From Cephalotus follicularis (taxonomy: Eukaryota; Streptophyta; Magnoliopsida; Oxalidales; Cephalotaceae), in NCBI GenBank assembly GCA_001972305.1, contig BDDD01000043.1:766518-830517 (forward strand): a stretch of DNA of 64,000 nucleotides. The letters run 5' to 3'. Of this stretch, positions 44,594-54,774 are shown in pieces. A program made the translations under genes and the position numbers. Within the stretch, counting starts at the first letter, position 1. Every line of letters begins with the position of its first letter. The notes under the pieces were generated by a model that saw only the letters and a list, made by a program, of their open reading frames with translations, was not told where the DNA came from and searched no databases.

Positions 44594-44944
44594 GGTTCGA
44601 AGTCAGGGTCTTAGATTACCTACCCAATTGCTTTGAGGACAATATAAATCTCTAGGATGCTCGCTATCACCATTTGCAATCGAGATTGATTGTAGTGAAT
44701 TTCTAGGCAACAAGAAGTGAAACCTTGCAAATAATTGAACAAGTGCTCATACAAAATACCTTCACCCAATAATTAATCATTTTGTAGATTCTTTGGTTTA
44801 TAATTGGTTGTTTATTTCCACATGGTAAATTATAAGTATGCTGTTAAAAACATTTGTAATATATTCGTTTTGACTTTTGTAACATTTCAAAAGTATGGTT
44901 GTTAGTGTCATTGAATCATTATCATCTTATTATAATAATTAGTT
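44594..44944. other. Unassigned AT-rich DNA
   Basis: No coding signal or recognised element. Confidence 0.35.
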
Positions 44945-44952
44945 TGTATATA

Positions 44953-45348
44953 TAGAAGTGACAAATGGTTATCCGCAGGTAAAATTCATTTGTACATGTT
45001 TTTAACTAGTCCAAATTATCAGTACTTTTACATGTATTTGTGTGTACCCACGGGTAATACCTATAAAATAAGTTTTCAAAAAAATTCCAAAATTTATAAA
45101 TATTTTATAATATATTATATATTTTTTAGATATGTATTATATTTTTATATTATATAAATATTTTAGATATGTATTATATAAATATTTTATAATATATAGT
45201 AAATATCCACGGGTACCTAAGGGTACAGGTCATTTTACCAGCGGGTATAGGTACAAAAGTACCTGTGTTTAACGGGTACTAATATTTGGATCCAATACCT
45301 GTACTCATAAAGGTATACCATGGGTAAGGGTCCAAATTGCCAGCTCTA
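44953..45348. mobile_element. hAT-type MITE, 396 bp
   Basis: Starts TAGAAGTGACAAATGG and ends CCAAATTGCCAGCTCTA, imperfect inverted repeats of about 16 bp resembling the TAGRGCTGGCAA end of plant hAT elements. It is flanked by 8-bp duplications TGTATATA (44945-44952) and TGTATACA (45349-45356), 7 of 8 matching; 8 bp is the hAT hallmark. The interior has ACGGGTA / TACCCGT subterminal repeats and no ORF. Confidence 0.78.
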
Positions 45349-45356
45349 TGTATACA

Positions 45357-46455
45357 TTACTTTTGTTAATCTAATTCGAATTTCCTTCTTTGTAACAATA
45401 CTTCTACCCCATCGATGCAAAGTCAATGTTCGTATACGGCTAGTTCATCTTAGGTTTAATGATTTTAGAGTTCCCTTCATGAAACTTCAATATTTAATTA
45501 CAAAGTTTTGTGAGTTCCTAATTAGTTTTTTTCTTAGTTTGCATAATCTAAGCCTAAATATAAGATTTTTTTTTATGCAACTATAAGTTTTTTCTTAGAG
45601 TTCCCCTTCATGCAAGTATAAGTTTTTTCTTAGGTTTAACGATCAGCCAAGCCGATAAAACAATGATTCGGCATAGCGACTATCAACAACCACCCAACAA
45701 AAAGGCAAACCAACCACCCTACAAAGAAGCAAACCGGATTAGCCAGAACACCAACAAAGGCTAATAGACATCTAATAAATATAGCCCAATATTGGGCAAT
45801 ATGCACCAGTGCGGCGGTGCCAGAGGCACTAACTGCTATATACAACTCCACCTAAGCTGACAGTCTTTACGGTTATAAATGATGTTCTTCTGTAGAAGTT
45901 GTCACAATAATTATCGTGGTTTTCGCTATCGTTCGTATCTGTAACATGAGAAGATCAATAGTAGGTAGTAAAAAGTACCTATTGCACAAACCCAAAAAGC
46001 CTCCTCTAAAGATGATAGCCAAAAATATGATCATAACTAAACCCAACAATGTCTAATCTGAACAAAAGATACTCGGATCTGATTTCAAGAACACCAAATC
46101 TTCTTATTAAGACACTTAGTAACCATTAAAACAAAAAACCACAAAAAAATTGAAAAAAAAAATACAAAACAGAAGAAAGGGAGAGGAAAAAGAGGTTTTC
46201 CACCTCACAAGACACGGAACTATCGCGAGGTGGTGTTTGGAAGGGTATTGTGTTTTGAAGCGAGAGAGAATTGAGAGATTGAGTGAGCGGCTAGGTTTTG
46301 TCTTTCTCTTTAAGCGTAAGATAAATATAGAAGTAAAACAAATCTAAAAATTCATTGAGGTTCTTAAATTAGATTTTTTTTTTTTTTTTTTTTTTTTGTG
46401 TAACCAAGAAACCCATCTAGACCTTAACCTCTTTGTGGGTATACCATGAGCCGTA
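45357..46455. other. Unassigned DNA, with a 24-T run at 46374-46397
   Basis: No convincing gene. The poly(T), read on the minus strand as a poly(A) following GGTTTCTTGGTTACAC, could be the tail of a short retroposon whose body was split by LTR J, but no pol III boxes were identified. Confidence 0.35.
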
Positions 46456-46589
46456 AATCTTGTTGAGATTTATTTCTCAATCATAATTTTAATGATAATA
46501 TATTTGCATCTAATCATTATTTCACTTTTGTGCAAGTTGTTAGAAATGCTAAAAATTACGAGATATTACAAAGAAATATGAATTACAAG

Positions 46590-47010
46590 GCAAAACAGGA
46601 GAAAGCGTTGACAGTTGCAGAGTAACCGTCAGCGCTTAGACAAACCGTCGAAGGGCACAGTTAAACCATCAGTAGTTAAGGAGTTTGGTCTAAGCTAATA
46701 TGTCTAAAACGGTGACGCTTATCTCAACATCGCCAGCGCTTAGAGCCAAAAAGCGCATACAGTGGTTTCACGAAGTTGCTCAAATGCTGTAAGCGACGAC
46801 GCTTAAAGGAAACCTTCGGCGCTTTATGCAAACCACTGAAAAGGTACACTAAGCCTCAACGGTTAAGGAATGAAGACTGAATAATGCCACAAACCGACAA
46901 CGCTTTATTGAAAGCGGCAGCGCTTTGCTAAGCTCAGGGTTGAAAATGTCAAACCAAGGCGTAACGGTAACATCTAAATGTCGACGCTTAGATCGAAACC
47001 GGCGATGCTT
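46590..47010. repeat. AAGCG.CGACGCTT motif array in LTR J
   Basis: A dozen degenerate half-sites (AGCGTTGAC, GTCAGCGCTT, AGCGACGACGCTT, CGGCGCTTT) upstream of the TATA box, the same layout as in LTR C. Confidence 0.7.
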
Positions 47011-47124
47011 TAAGCACGGGATTGCGATATGCTCAATCTTATCAACGTTGAATTAAAGCACAAGCTTTCTCAAATGTCTCCAACGGCTCTCAAATGTCTC
47101 CAACGGCTATTTCCTGCTGAACAC

Positions 47125-47132
47125 TATAAATA
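47125..47132 (+). promoter_or_regulatory. TATA box of LTR J
   Basis: TATAAATA in ACACTATAAATATGAGGC, about 115 bp downstream of the motif array. Confidence 0.65.
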
Positions 47133-47670
47133 TGAGGCTTGAATCACACAACAATATACAACAATCAACACTACAATCTCTCATATCAAAATTCTTTCAA
47201 TTTCAAGAGTTTCATAGTCTTTAGCAAGTGTTGTTCTTTTATTTACAATTGTTGTAAAGTGGGCCTATTCAATTAATATCCAACCTTATAGAGGTTATAC
47301 AAAATCACCAAATAACTTTGTATTACTTTGATTATCAAAGGGAGTGAACCCAAAGTGTATGTGATTGAGTTCAATCACGAAAGTTGTAAGGTGCACCAAA
47401 TTGCTCCTGTAAAGAAATTTGGAGTTTGTATTCAAGAGTGAATACTAGTGGAATCTCAATGAGGTCTTGGGAAAATTGAACGTGGACAAAAGTTTAGCCG
47501 AATCACTCTAAAACTGTGTTTGTAATATCTAAACTCTCTTTATTTACTTATACTCATTTTTATATTAGAATTGTTGTTTTAGCTTTATACTTTTATAAAT
47601 CGAAAAAGTTCATAACTTTATACATACTACAATTCACGTCTCGTCCCCCCTTTGTAGTACTTTCAAATCT

Positions 47671-48884
47671 CATAATGAGTAAAACTTCCCTTATAACTTA
47701 TATTTGAAAGAGTACTATTAATTAAATCAATGATTTATATTTTATAAATCTCATTATTGAATTTAATGTTCTATATATATAGCTCATGAATGCCAATTTT
47801 TAAGTTAATCATTTATTAGTGAAGATCCATTGTCACCCCATCTTCTATCACTCAATGGATCATCATCCAAGAGTCTACATAGGGCACATGTTTCAAGACT
47901 CTTGGATAAGGATCCATTAAGTGGTATAAGATGGGTAACAAACTTTTTAGTTTGTCACCAGGTGGCAATAGATCTTATCTCATTAATTATTCATACATAT
48001 TTCATTGAATAAACTACTAAATCTTACTATATATGATAAAATTATATAACAATTGAAATTATAAGCTACAAATGAAATAGTTATAAATATTCAATGCATT
48101 TGTAATTTAGTTTGCATGATCTACAAATTTAGTATATTGAATCCAACAATTGAATTTATAAGACATAAATTAAAAGTTCAATAAATATGATAAGTACGTG
48201 ATATTTGACATATAAGTTATATGTGAAATTTCACATGTTTTATTCCCACATATAAAACATATGTAAACCGAGCCTACTCAAGTCGGTTTGAGCTTATTTA
48301 TTAGGCAAGTTTAAAATGAAGATTGAGCTCAGTTCATTTAGTAAATTAATTGGTCTTGAATCAAATTTTTTAACAAGTCAAAGCCCAAACAACTTATGTA
48401 CTGTTCACGATTTGGTTTGATATCTGAGAAATTTTCAAACCAACGAAAAAATCGAGTTTATAACTTTACAAACCGAACTAAAAAATTTGGTTTGGTTTTT
48501 TATTTCCTTATTTTTTTATTTTTATTTTGTAAAATTTAACTATATTACCTGATATATAATACTATAAGGTTTTAAATAAGAAAATTACATTGTATTTATA
48601 TAATTGAATTATTTTCATATATTTATAATATAAAGATACGTATAAATAAATTGCTAAAACATTATACATATTATTGTTTCTCGGCTTGGTTCGGTTTAAA
48701 CCAAATCAAAAAAAAAAACTGATTTGCAAATTATTTAGAACAAAACCGTTCCAAAAAAAGTTTATCAGTTTAATCGGTTTTTTTTTTTGAAAAGTATTTT
48801 TGTAACTCTAGATCTATACCCTATTCACAATAGTCGAATCGGGCGAACGTTTTTCTTCAAAAAAAAAATAGTTAGATTAGAAAT
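47671..48884. other. AT-rich DNA with a fold-back and possible MITE remnants
   Basis: No gene. It contains the hairpin at 47830-47941. The 48408-48707 stretch is bounded by GATTTGGTTT and its exact complement AAACCAAATC, which may be the ends of a degraded MITE. Confidence 0.4.
47830..47941. repeat. Imperfect fold-back, about 45-bp arms
   Basis: TTGTCACCCCATCTTCTATCA.. pairs with ..AGTGGTATAAGATGGGTAACA; the inner part AATGGATCATCATCCAAGAGTC pairs with GACTCTTGGATAAGGATCCATT. The loop is about 20 bp. Either a small MITE or a hairpin able to make small RNAs. Confidence 0.7.
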
Positions 48885-50529
48885 CAGTTGGACATGAGCG
48901 GAGTTATGACTCAATATTTGACTCTTTTCCAAACCGTACTATCTTTGTTCGAATTAGAACTTAGAAATCTAATTAAAAGGTTTTTTGTTCAATAAATATT
49001 TTTGGATTTATACCTTTTCCATAAATAAATAAACCTCGGCAACTAGACAGATATAGAAAGTGATTTTGGTGTTTAGGTTCTTCATTTAAAAATTCATTAG
49101 TAGACCTCCTCCATATCTATGATTACCCATTTCTTTCCAACAAAAGGAATATCACTGGTCACATGAAGGTTTGATACAAACATGAAAGGACCAAGAAACA
49201 GGCCCATCATGATCACCAAACTGTATATCACAACCAAAACTATACATAATACATCAGAATGTGGAGGGCTCAGTGTAAAAGCTGGCATGCTTTTTCTTCT
49301 CTACCCATTGCAATATGGAGAATAATCCGAGGATAAAGTATACAACCACTGGCATCTGCTTTATTCTGTTTTTTGGGCAATTATATTTATAAGAAGCTCC
49401 TTTTGTTTCATAAACATAATAGGTCCACATTTCAAAACAAAATTTAAAAAGCAATTTTTGCTATAAGGGAAAGTGTAGAGTGTGGACACCAAAGCATAGC
49501 ATAGCCACCTTAATTGAAATGACCAAAATGCCCATCAATCAATCCATCCCCAACACTAGAAGACTTTTGTCCTTTAGCTATGCATATCAGACAATTAGGA
49601 TTTTTATGATGGGCTCAGCTTTTGGGCTGTGAGCCTGTGGACAGATTTACCTAAAAAACTGATACCTCCAATATTGAGAGGACCATACACCTACCCCACC
49701 AATCATACAATCTTTTTCCTATTGGTTTTTGTCTTCTGTGTGCCAATTTGGAGGGGGGCTATGGTATGTTATATGTTAAGCTAAGTTAAAAAAAAAAAAG
49801 CATAAAATGTACCCAAAAAAAAGCATAGATATTTGCAATCATAAAATGTACTCTCATGGTTTCATGAACAAATAGATAGATCACTTGAACACTAAACCTT
49901 ACACTATGTGTATCTAATCTGCATCTGCATGGATAATTGGGTATACATAGACATATTAATGAAAAATATAGTGCAATAATGTATGGCCAAATAATAAATA
50001 GAAAATAACCATTTATGAGGTGGGACATATATTATGTTGGCGTTCCTCAGAGTTGGGGATTGGAATTTGGTTCACTTGTTCATTGTACAATCTCAAATGC
50101 AACCAAATTTTTTGTTATATGGATAGGAATTTCTAGCATTCAGTACTGTTTTTTAGGAGTAGAGTTGAAGAATTATAGATAAACTACGCCCCACCACCAC
50201 TTTTCAACTTGAATCCAACCTTTACGCATTGGGACAATGAAAAAAAAAATGTCATTGCACATTTAACCAACTCTGAGAGTTGTTTTGCAGAATAGTTCTT
50301 GGGCACCCATCCTTTTGCACATGTTTACTCTTCTCTTGTTGTCTTTCTTGTACTGTTCTTATTATAGGATGATCAGGTGTAGTGGGCCCTAGTAGTCAAA
50401 GAGCACATTTATGCATTTCCACATTCGCACGATTCACCGTGACCAACCAATTGCAATACCATTGCCAGCTTCAAAGAAAAAAAAAAAACTCTTTGCCAGC
50501 TTACCTAGATGGAGGAACCATACCCTCGG

Positions 50530-50700
50530 CTAAAGGTGGGCTGGAGCGGTCGTCAATTCAGATGGACCAGACTAGACTGCCGGTAAAGAGATGGTGGTCC
50601 GGTCTGTAGGACCTGTCCGATTGGTCATTCCTACCGGTCCATTTATTGGGTCGGTATTGACCGAAAATGTTTTGGTTCGCAATCAGTTCGGTCGATGAGT
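50530..50700. other. GGTCCGGTCTG-rich stretch, hAT-like remnant
   Basis: Begins CTAAAGGTGGGCTGGAGCGG and continues with GGTGGTCCGGTC, CGGTCC and CCGAAA words. TAxAGGTGGGC followed by CCGGACC-type repeats occurs at ends of plant hAT elements. No second end or TSD was found. Duplicated at 58849-59019. Confidence 0.35.
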
Positions 50701-51405
50701 GAAAAATATCAAAGTAACTATTTAGCTATTTTACTTATTTAAAAATTCAGTTTTTTTTTAATTATTGATGGAGGAAAAATATACTTATAAAAGCAAGGAC
50801 ACGTGTCCACTGGAGACTTGACCAACTGTCCATGGGGGATTAGAGGCTTATCAGTAAGCCGTGCCGAGGAGCACACTCATGGCAAAGGATGGCCATCTCG
50901 GACCAAGAGCCGAGGATCATAACTTTTTGAAGACAACACTCTGAGACCACAAGTCCGAGGACACTCCTCAGACTCAAAGGCAGAAGACCATATTCACGGA
51001 GCAAGGGCCGAGGACTCCCTCGGCCCAAAGTATTTAACAGGTGGAGAACAGGTGATACGGTCTCCTGTACACAGAAGCTGAGGACCTCTTCCCTGGAAGA
51101 ACTCACGCTTGTTCCGTCCTCGGAACCATGGCAGAGACCTACTATCCTCTGCAGCCATATCACATTCAATACAACCCTATAATGGAGGACCACAACCTTA
51201 TCTATGGGATAAGGGGATAATCATTATCAGATTCCAAGAGATCTGCACTTATCCAAACACAGAGATAGAGTCCAAATCAACCACCACAACAAAGGAAAGT
51301 AGCAACATTACAGGAGGAGATAAGGGAATGTCCGAGATCCTCGGCACTTCCTAGGGGATAACGATCACATCCGATTCACACGCTCATCCAGTTACAATAA
51401 TCCAC

Positions 51406-51413
51406 TATAAATA
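51406..51413 (+). promoter_or_regulatory. TATA box of the 5' LTR of H
   Basis: TATAAATA in CCACTATAAATACAAG. The identical box in the right LTR is at 59725-59732. Confidence 0.65.
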
Positions 51414-51507
51414 CAAGTTCAACACACTGAACAAAGGTCAGCAATTTTCATATTCAAGAGAGTATAATATTTCATCTGCACTTGACTAACTTGAGCGTCG
51501 GAGTGTC

Positions 51508-51529
51508 CCCAGGAGAACAACCTCCTGGG
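51508..51529 (+). other. Stem-loop in the leader part of LTR H
   Basis: CCCAGGAG-AACAAC-CTCCTGGG, about 100 bp after the TATA box. In the right LTR one stem base differs (CCCGGGAG) and still allows a G-U pair. G carries the same structure at 38034-38053 and 40997-41016. Confidence 0.6.
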
Positions 51530-51666
51530 CCTTCACCATTGTTATTACTTGTGCAGGTGTCCGAGATCAAATTCTTCCTTCAAGGCATCAGTGACAAGCG
51601 TTTCTCTTAACAAATAAAAGTCCTCCACGTAGGATACTGTTGAGAGAATGATTTCTGCATCAACAG

Positions 51667-51683
51667 TTGGCGCCGTCTGTGGG
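51667..51683 (+). promoter_or_regulatory. Primer-binding site of H
   Basis: TTGGCGCCGTCTGTGGG directly after the LTR, the hallmark site of plant Tat-lineage elements. Confidence 0.88.
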
Positions 51684-51710
51684 AAACGCTACGAGAAGCC
51701 ATTAGTAATC

Positions 51711-52588
51711 ATGCCTCCAAGGAAGAACACCCATGTTGGAGCCACTCGCAGCCGACAAGAAGAGGTCATACCTCCTCCACCATAAGCCGTTCAAGTAGCG
51801 GCCCAAGATCCAGCTCCCGTTACAGGGGAGCAACTCAACCAATTCCTTCAAGGATTGGAGCGTGTCACAGATCGGTTGGTCACAACTCTAGCCAACCAAC
51901 AACAGCAAGCCGGGCCTGCTCAGCCAGTGGTCCGAGGAGCATCTGGCCCTCAAAGGCCAGAAGTGGAGACAAGGCACCCACGTGGTGCCAGGCGAAACCC
52001 GCCGAGGGGAGATGAACTTCCCCTTGGGCGGTCAGGGGACAATAATCCCCTGGGAAGGAGGCCTGAGATCAATGTATCTCATAGAGAAGAGTCCTCGACT
52101 GCAAGGGATCATCCCAACGATCCCAGGAGAGGACGTCCTCAGCACCAGCCTATGGATGTGGATCCTCGGCAGCAAGAAAGAGGAGAAGAGGAGGCACAAG
52201 TGCGTTCTAACGCTCCACGCAGAGCAGGTACTGCCCGAGGAAGTAGGGCCAATCCCCCAGCCTCATTGGCTGGAGGATCACATGTCTCCAGCAGAGTGAG
52301 GAACATTGAAGAGGTCGAGCAGGCAGTGAATAGAAGGCTTGCTGACCTAGAAAGGAGGTTTGGAAGAGCAGAACGGCTTGGGGGACGCTTGTCCGACAAG
52401 AGGAGAGAAGGGAGCCTTCACGAAATGCTCCCGAGAGAAGAGAGAAGAGGAAGGAGAGGTCGGACCTGACCAAGGGAGACCTCAGACACAAGCTTTCTAG
52501 GAGAGAAGGTACATCCAGGGGTGGAGCACCAATACCATCCTATAACACCTTTGCTCCCCTCCTGGATACACGTACAAAGATACTTGCA
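51711..52588 (+). pseudogene. gag of H, N-terminal part
   Basis: Start ATG 51711 (MPPRKNTHVGATRSRQEEV), TAA at 51783-51785, then open 51855-52469. It is rich in Arg, Pro and Gln with a coiled stretch VNRRLADLERRFG. The reading then shifts frame near 52440 to LTKGDLRHKLSRREG and continues without a stop into the next ORF. The globular Retrotrans_gag core, normally present before the LRHKL-like region in this lineage, cannot be found, so roughly 150-200 codons appear deleted. Confidence 0.75.
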
Positions 52589-54643
52589 GTGGAGCAAGAT
52601 AAAGTTCCCTTCCAGTCGCCCGAGAAGATGAGGGCCCTGGCCGAAAACAGGAGTGTAGAGAAGTACTGCCGCTATCACCGTGACCACGGTCACGATACGG
52701 AGGAGTGCAGGCAGTTGAAAAATCAGATTGAGGATCTGATAAGGAAGGGACATCTACGCAAGTATGTGGATAGAGATGCTCCACAAGGAAGAAGAGAGCA
52801 GAGAAGAGAAGAGGCTCCTCGGCAAGAGGAGCAACAGCAGCAACAACAACCCAGAGGTGTTATCCACACCATCTCTGGAGGGGTCGCGTCTGGGGGCGAC
52901 GACTCAAATACAAGGAAAGCTTATGGGAGACAGTCCCTTGTTGTACAACAAGTTCCTCACAGCAAAAGGCTCAGAATTGGTGGAGATGAGGAGGTAATAT
53001 CCTTCTCCGAGGCGGACTATGAGGGAGTACGTCTTCCTCATGATGATCCAGTGGTGGTAACTCTTCTGGTAGAGCTCTTTACCATGAAGAGAATTCTGAT
53101 AGATAATGGCAGCTCGGCTGATATCCTCTACAAGCATGCATTTGATCAACTAAGGATACCAGCCAACCAGTTGAAGCCAGTTAAAACCCCGCTGGTTGGT
53201 TTTGCAGGTGAGACGATCCATCCCCTAGGATCAATCAACCTGTCCGTGGTTGCAGGAACTGCCCCACGTCAGTCTCAGGTCGAGATGACATTCCTTGTGG
53301 TAGACACCCCCAGCCCTTACAACGCTATAGTGGGGCGACCGGGGTTGAATTTGTTGGAGGCCATAGTGTCTACGAGACACTTGCTGATGAAGTTTCCCAC
53401 GAGGTTTGGCGTGGGGGAGGTCCGAGGAGATCAGGAGGTGGCAAGGAGATGTTATAAAACTGCCATCTCGGACAGGGGCAAGGGCAAGGTTCTTACCATA
53501 GCAAATGTGGAGCTCAGAGGTGATGCGGAACCAGAACGCCCACAACCTGTTGAGGATGTCCTTCAAGTGCCCGTGGAGGAGGGAAACGAAGAAAAAGTAT
53601 TCCAAGTTGGCTCACAACTTGGAGTGGCGGAGAAGGAGAAGTTAATAACATTCCTCCGAGATAATAGAGATGTGTTTGCATGGTCGGCAGAAGAGGTCCC
53701 TGGCATCAGTGCAGAAGTAATGGTTCACAAGCTAAGTGTGGATCCAGCCAGACCACCGATCAGACAAAATAAGAGGAGCTTTGCCCCTAAAAGGCAACAA
53801 GCAATAGCCGAGGAGGTGAGCAAATTGTTGCAGGCGGGTTTTATCCGAGAAGTACACTACTCGGACTGGCTAGCAAATCCTGTGTTAGTCAAGAAGGCCA
53901 ATGGGAAATGGAGGATGTGCATAGATTTCACGGACCTCAACAAGGCCTGCCCAAAAGATAACTTCCCTCTACCGAAGATTGATCAGCTGGTGGATGCAAC
54001 CTCGGGCTATAGACTATTAAGCTTCTTGGATGCTTATTCGGGGTACAATCAAATCCCAATGCATAGACCGGATGAAGAGAAGACAGCGTTCATAACTGAC
54101 CGAGGAATGTATTGTTATAAGGTTATGCCCTTTGGCCTGAAGAATGCAGGGGCCACTTACCAGCGCTTGGTCAACAAGATATTTGAACCTCAGATAGGGA
54201 AGAATATGGAGGTATACATAGACGACATGCTCGTCAAGACCCCAGCTAGGCACCCTCATGTAAAGGACTTGGAGGAGACCTTTGAAGTATTGAGAAAATA
54301 CAACATGAAGCTTAACCCATCCAAGTGTACATTCAGGGTCACCTCAGGAAAGTTCCTCGGGTTCATGGTTTCTAGCAGAGGAATAGAGGCCAATCCAGAG
54401 AAGATCTCGGCAATTCAAGGCATGAAGCCACCTCAAACCATTAGGGATGTGCAGAGATTAAATGGGAAGATTGCAGCCCTAAGCAGGTTTGTCTCTAAAT
54501 CAGCAGAGAAGTGCCTCCCTTTCTTCAAGGTACTTAGAGACCCCAAGGGGTTCTCGTGGTCAGACGACTGTCAAACAGCCTTCGACAAATTGAAGGAGTA
54601 TTTGGCTTCTCCTCAGATCCCACTGGTACCAGAGGAAAGCTAG
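52589..54643 (+). pseudogene. gag knuckle, protease and reverse transcriptase of H
   Basis: 684 open codons, the longest in the window. Zinc-knuckle-like C-x2-H-x4-H-x4-C at residues 27-40 (CRYHRDHGHDTEEC); protease ILIDNGSSADILY with D172 and Asn in place of Ser/Thr, usual for Tat elements; YNAIVGRPGLN (second protease motif, 244-254). RT: WRMCIDFTDLNKACP (441-455), LSFLDAYSGYNQIPM (477-491), MPFGLKNAGATYQRL (513-527), the YIDD active site (543-546), KCTFRV and FLGFMVSSRGIEANPEK. It ends in the RT thumb/connection, where a deletion starts. The displayed start is a GTG inside a longer frame and is not a real start. Confidence 0.92.
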
Positions 54644-54774
54644 CCCCTGCCTGGGAAGGCCCATACAAGATCAAGAGGGTCCTCCGCCCAGGAACATTCA
54701 AACTTGAAACTTTGGGGGGTAGGGAGATTGTCAGAGCTTGGAATGCCGAGCATCTGAGGAAGTACTATCAATAA
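54630..54774 (+). pseudogene. C-terminal end of integrase of H
   Basis: KLAPAWEGPYKIKRVLRPGTF, then RAWNAEHLRKYYQ and TAA at 54772-54774: the last 45 or so codons of a Tat integrase. It follows the RT-connection segment without RNase H or the integrase core, so about 2.5 kb are missing between 54600 and 54640. Confidence 0.88.

Larger units (their letters stand above)
46461..47665 (+). mobile_element. Solo LTR J (SIRE-like copia), TSD AATCT
   Basis: 1,205 bp, TGTTGAGATTTATTTCTCAATC ... CCCTTTGTAGTACTTTCA, flanked by AATCT on both sides (46456-46460 and 47666-47670). It aligns with LTR C in reverse: start TGTTGACATTTATGTCTCAATC, GGGAGTGAACCC..GATTGAG.TCAATCAC.AAAG..TGTAAGGTG.ACC, and the ACAATTCAC..CCCCCCTTTGTAG end. 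No interior is left. Confidence 0.88.
48885..51664. repeat. Left copy of a 2.78-kb direct repeat (left flank of H plus its 5' LTR)
   Basis: Identical base for base to 57204-59983 except for four substitutions at 51315, 51511, 51625 and 51649. The first 2,430 bp have none. It consists of 1,881 bp of flanking DNA and the LTR of H. The flank part has no recognised gene; the small minus-strand frames at 49097-49454 show no family motifs. Confidence 0.95.
50766..51665 (+). mobile_element. 5' LTR of H
   Basis: 900 bp, TGATGGAGG ... CTGCATCAACA. It has TATAAATA at 51406-51413, many CCGAGG/CCTCGG words and a perfect stem-loop at 51508-51529. Confidence 0.93.

Noticed and set aside
45636..45851. 71-codon ORF with hydrophobic segments
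   Set aside because: Isolated, without homologous motif, promoter or codon signal.
46374..46397. SINE or processed-gene poly(A) tail
   Set aside because: A 24-T run exists, but no A/B boxes, tRNA-like head or target duplication could be found.
49097..49454. Two overlapping minus-strand ORFs with hydrophobic stretches, possibly a host membrane protein
   Set aside because: Short, no start context, no family motif, AT-rich; preserved in both copies only because the segment is a recent duplicate.
48885..51665. Treating the whole 2.78-kb repeat as the LTR of H
   Set aside because: The outer edge CAGTTGG lacks TG, gives no matching target duplication (AGAAAT versus ATTAT), and the internal point 50766 has TG plus ATTAT that matches the right side exactly. 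The conserved Tat LTR features all lie after 50766.
52139..52753. Minus-strand ORFs opposite gag of H
   Set aside because: Shadows of the Arg/Pro-rich gag coding region.
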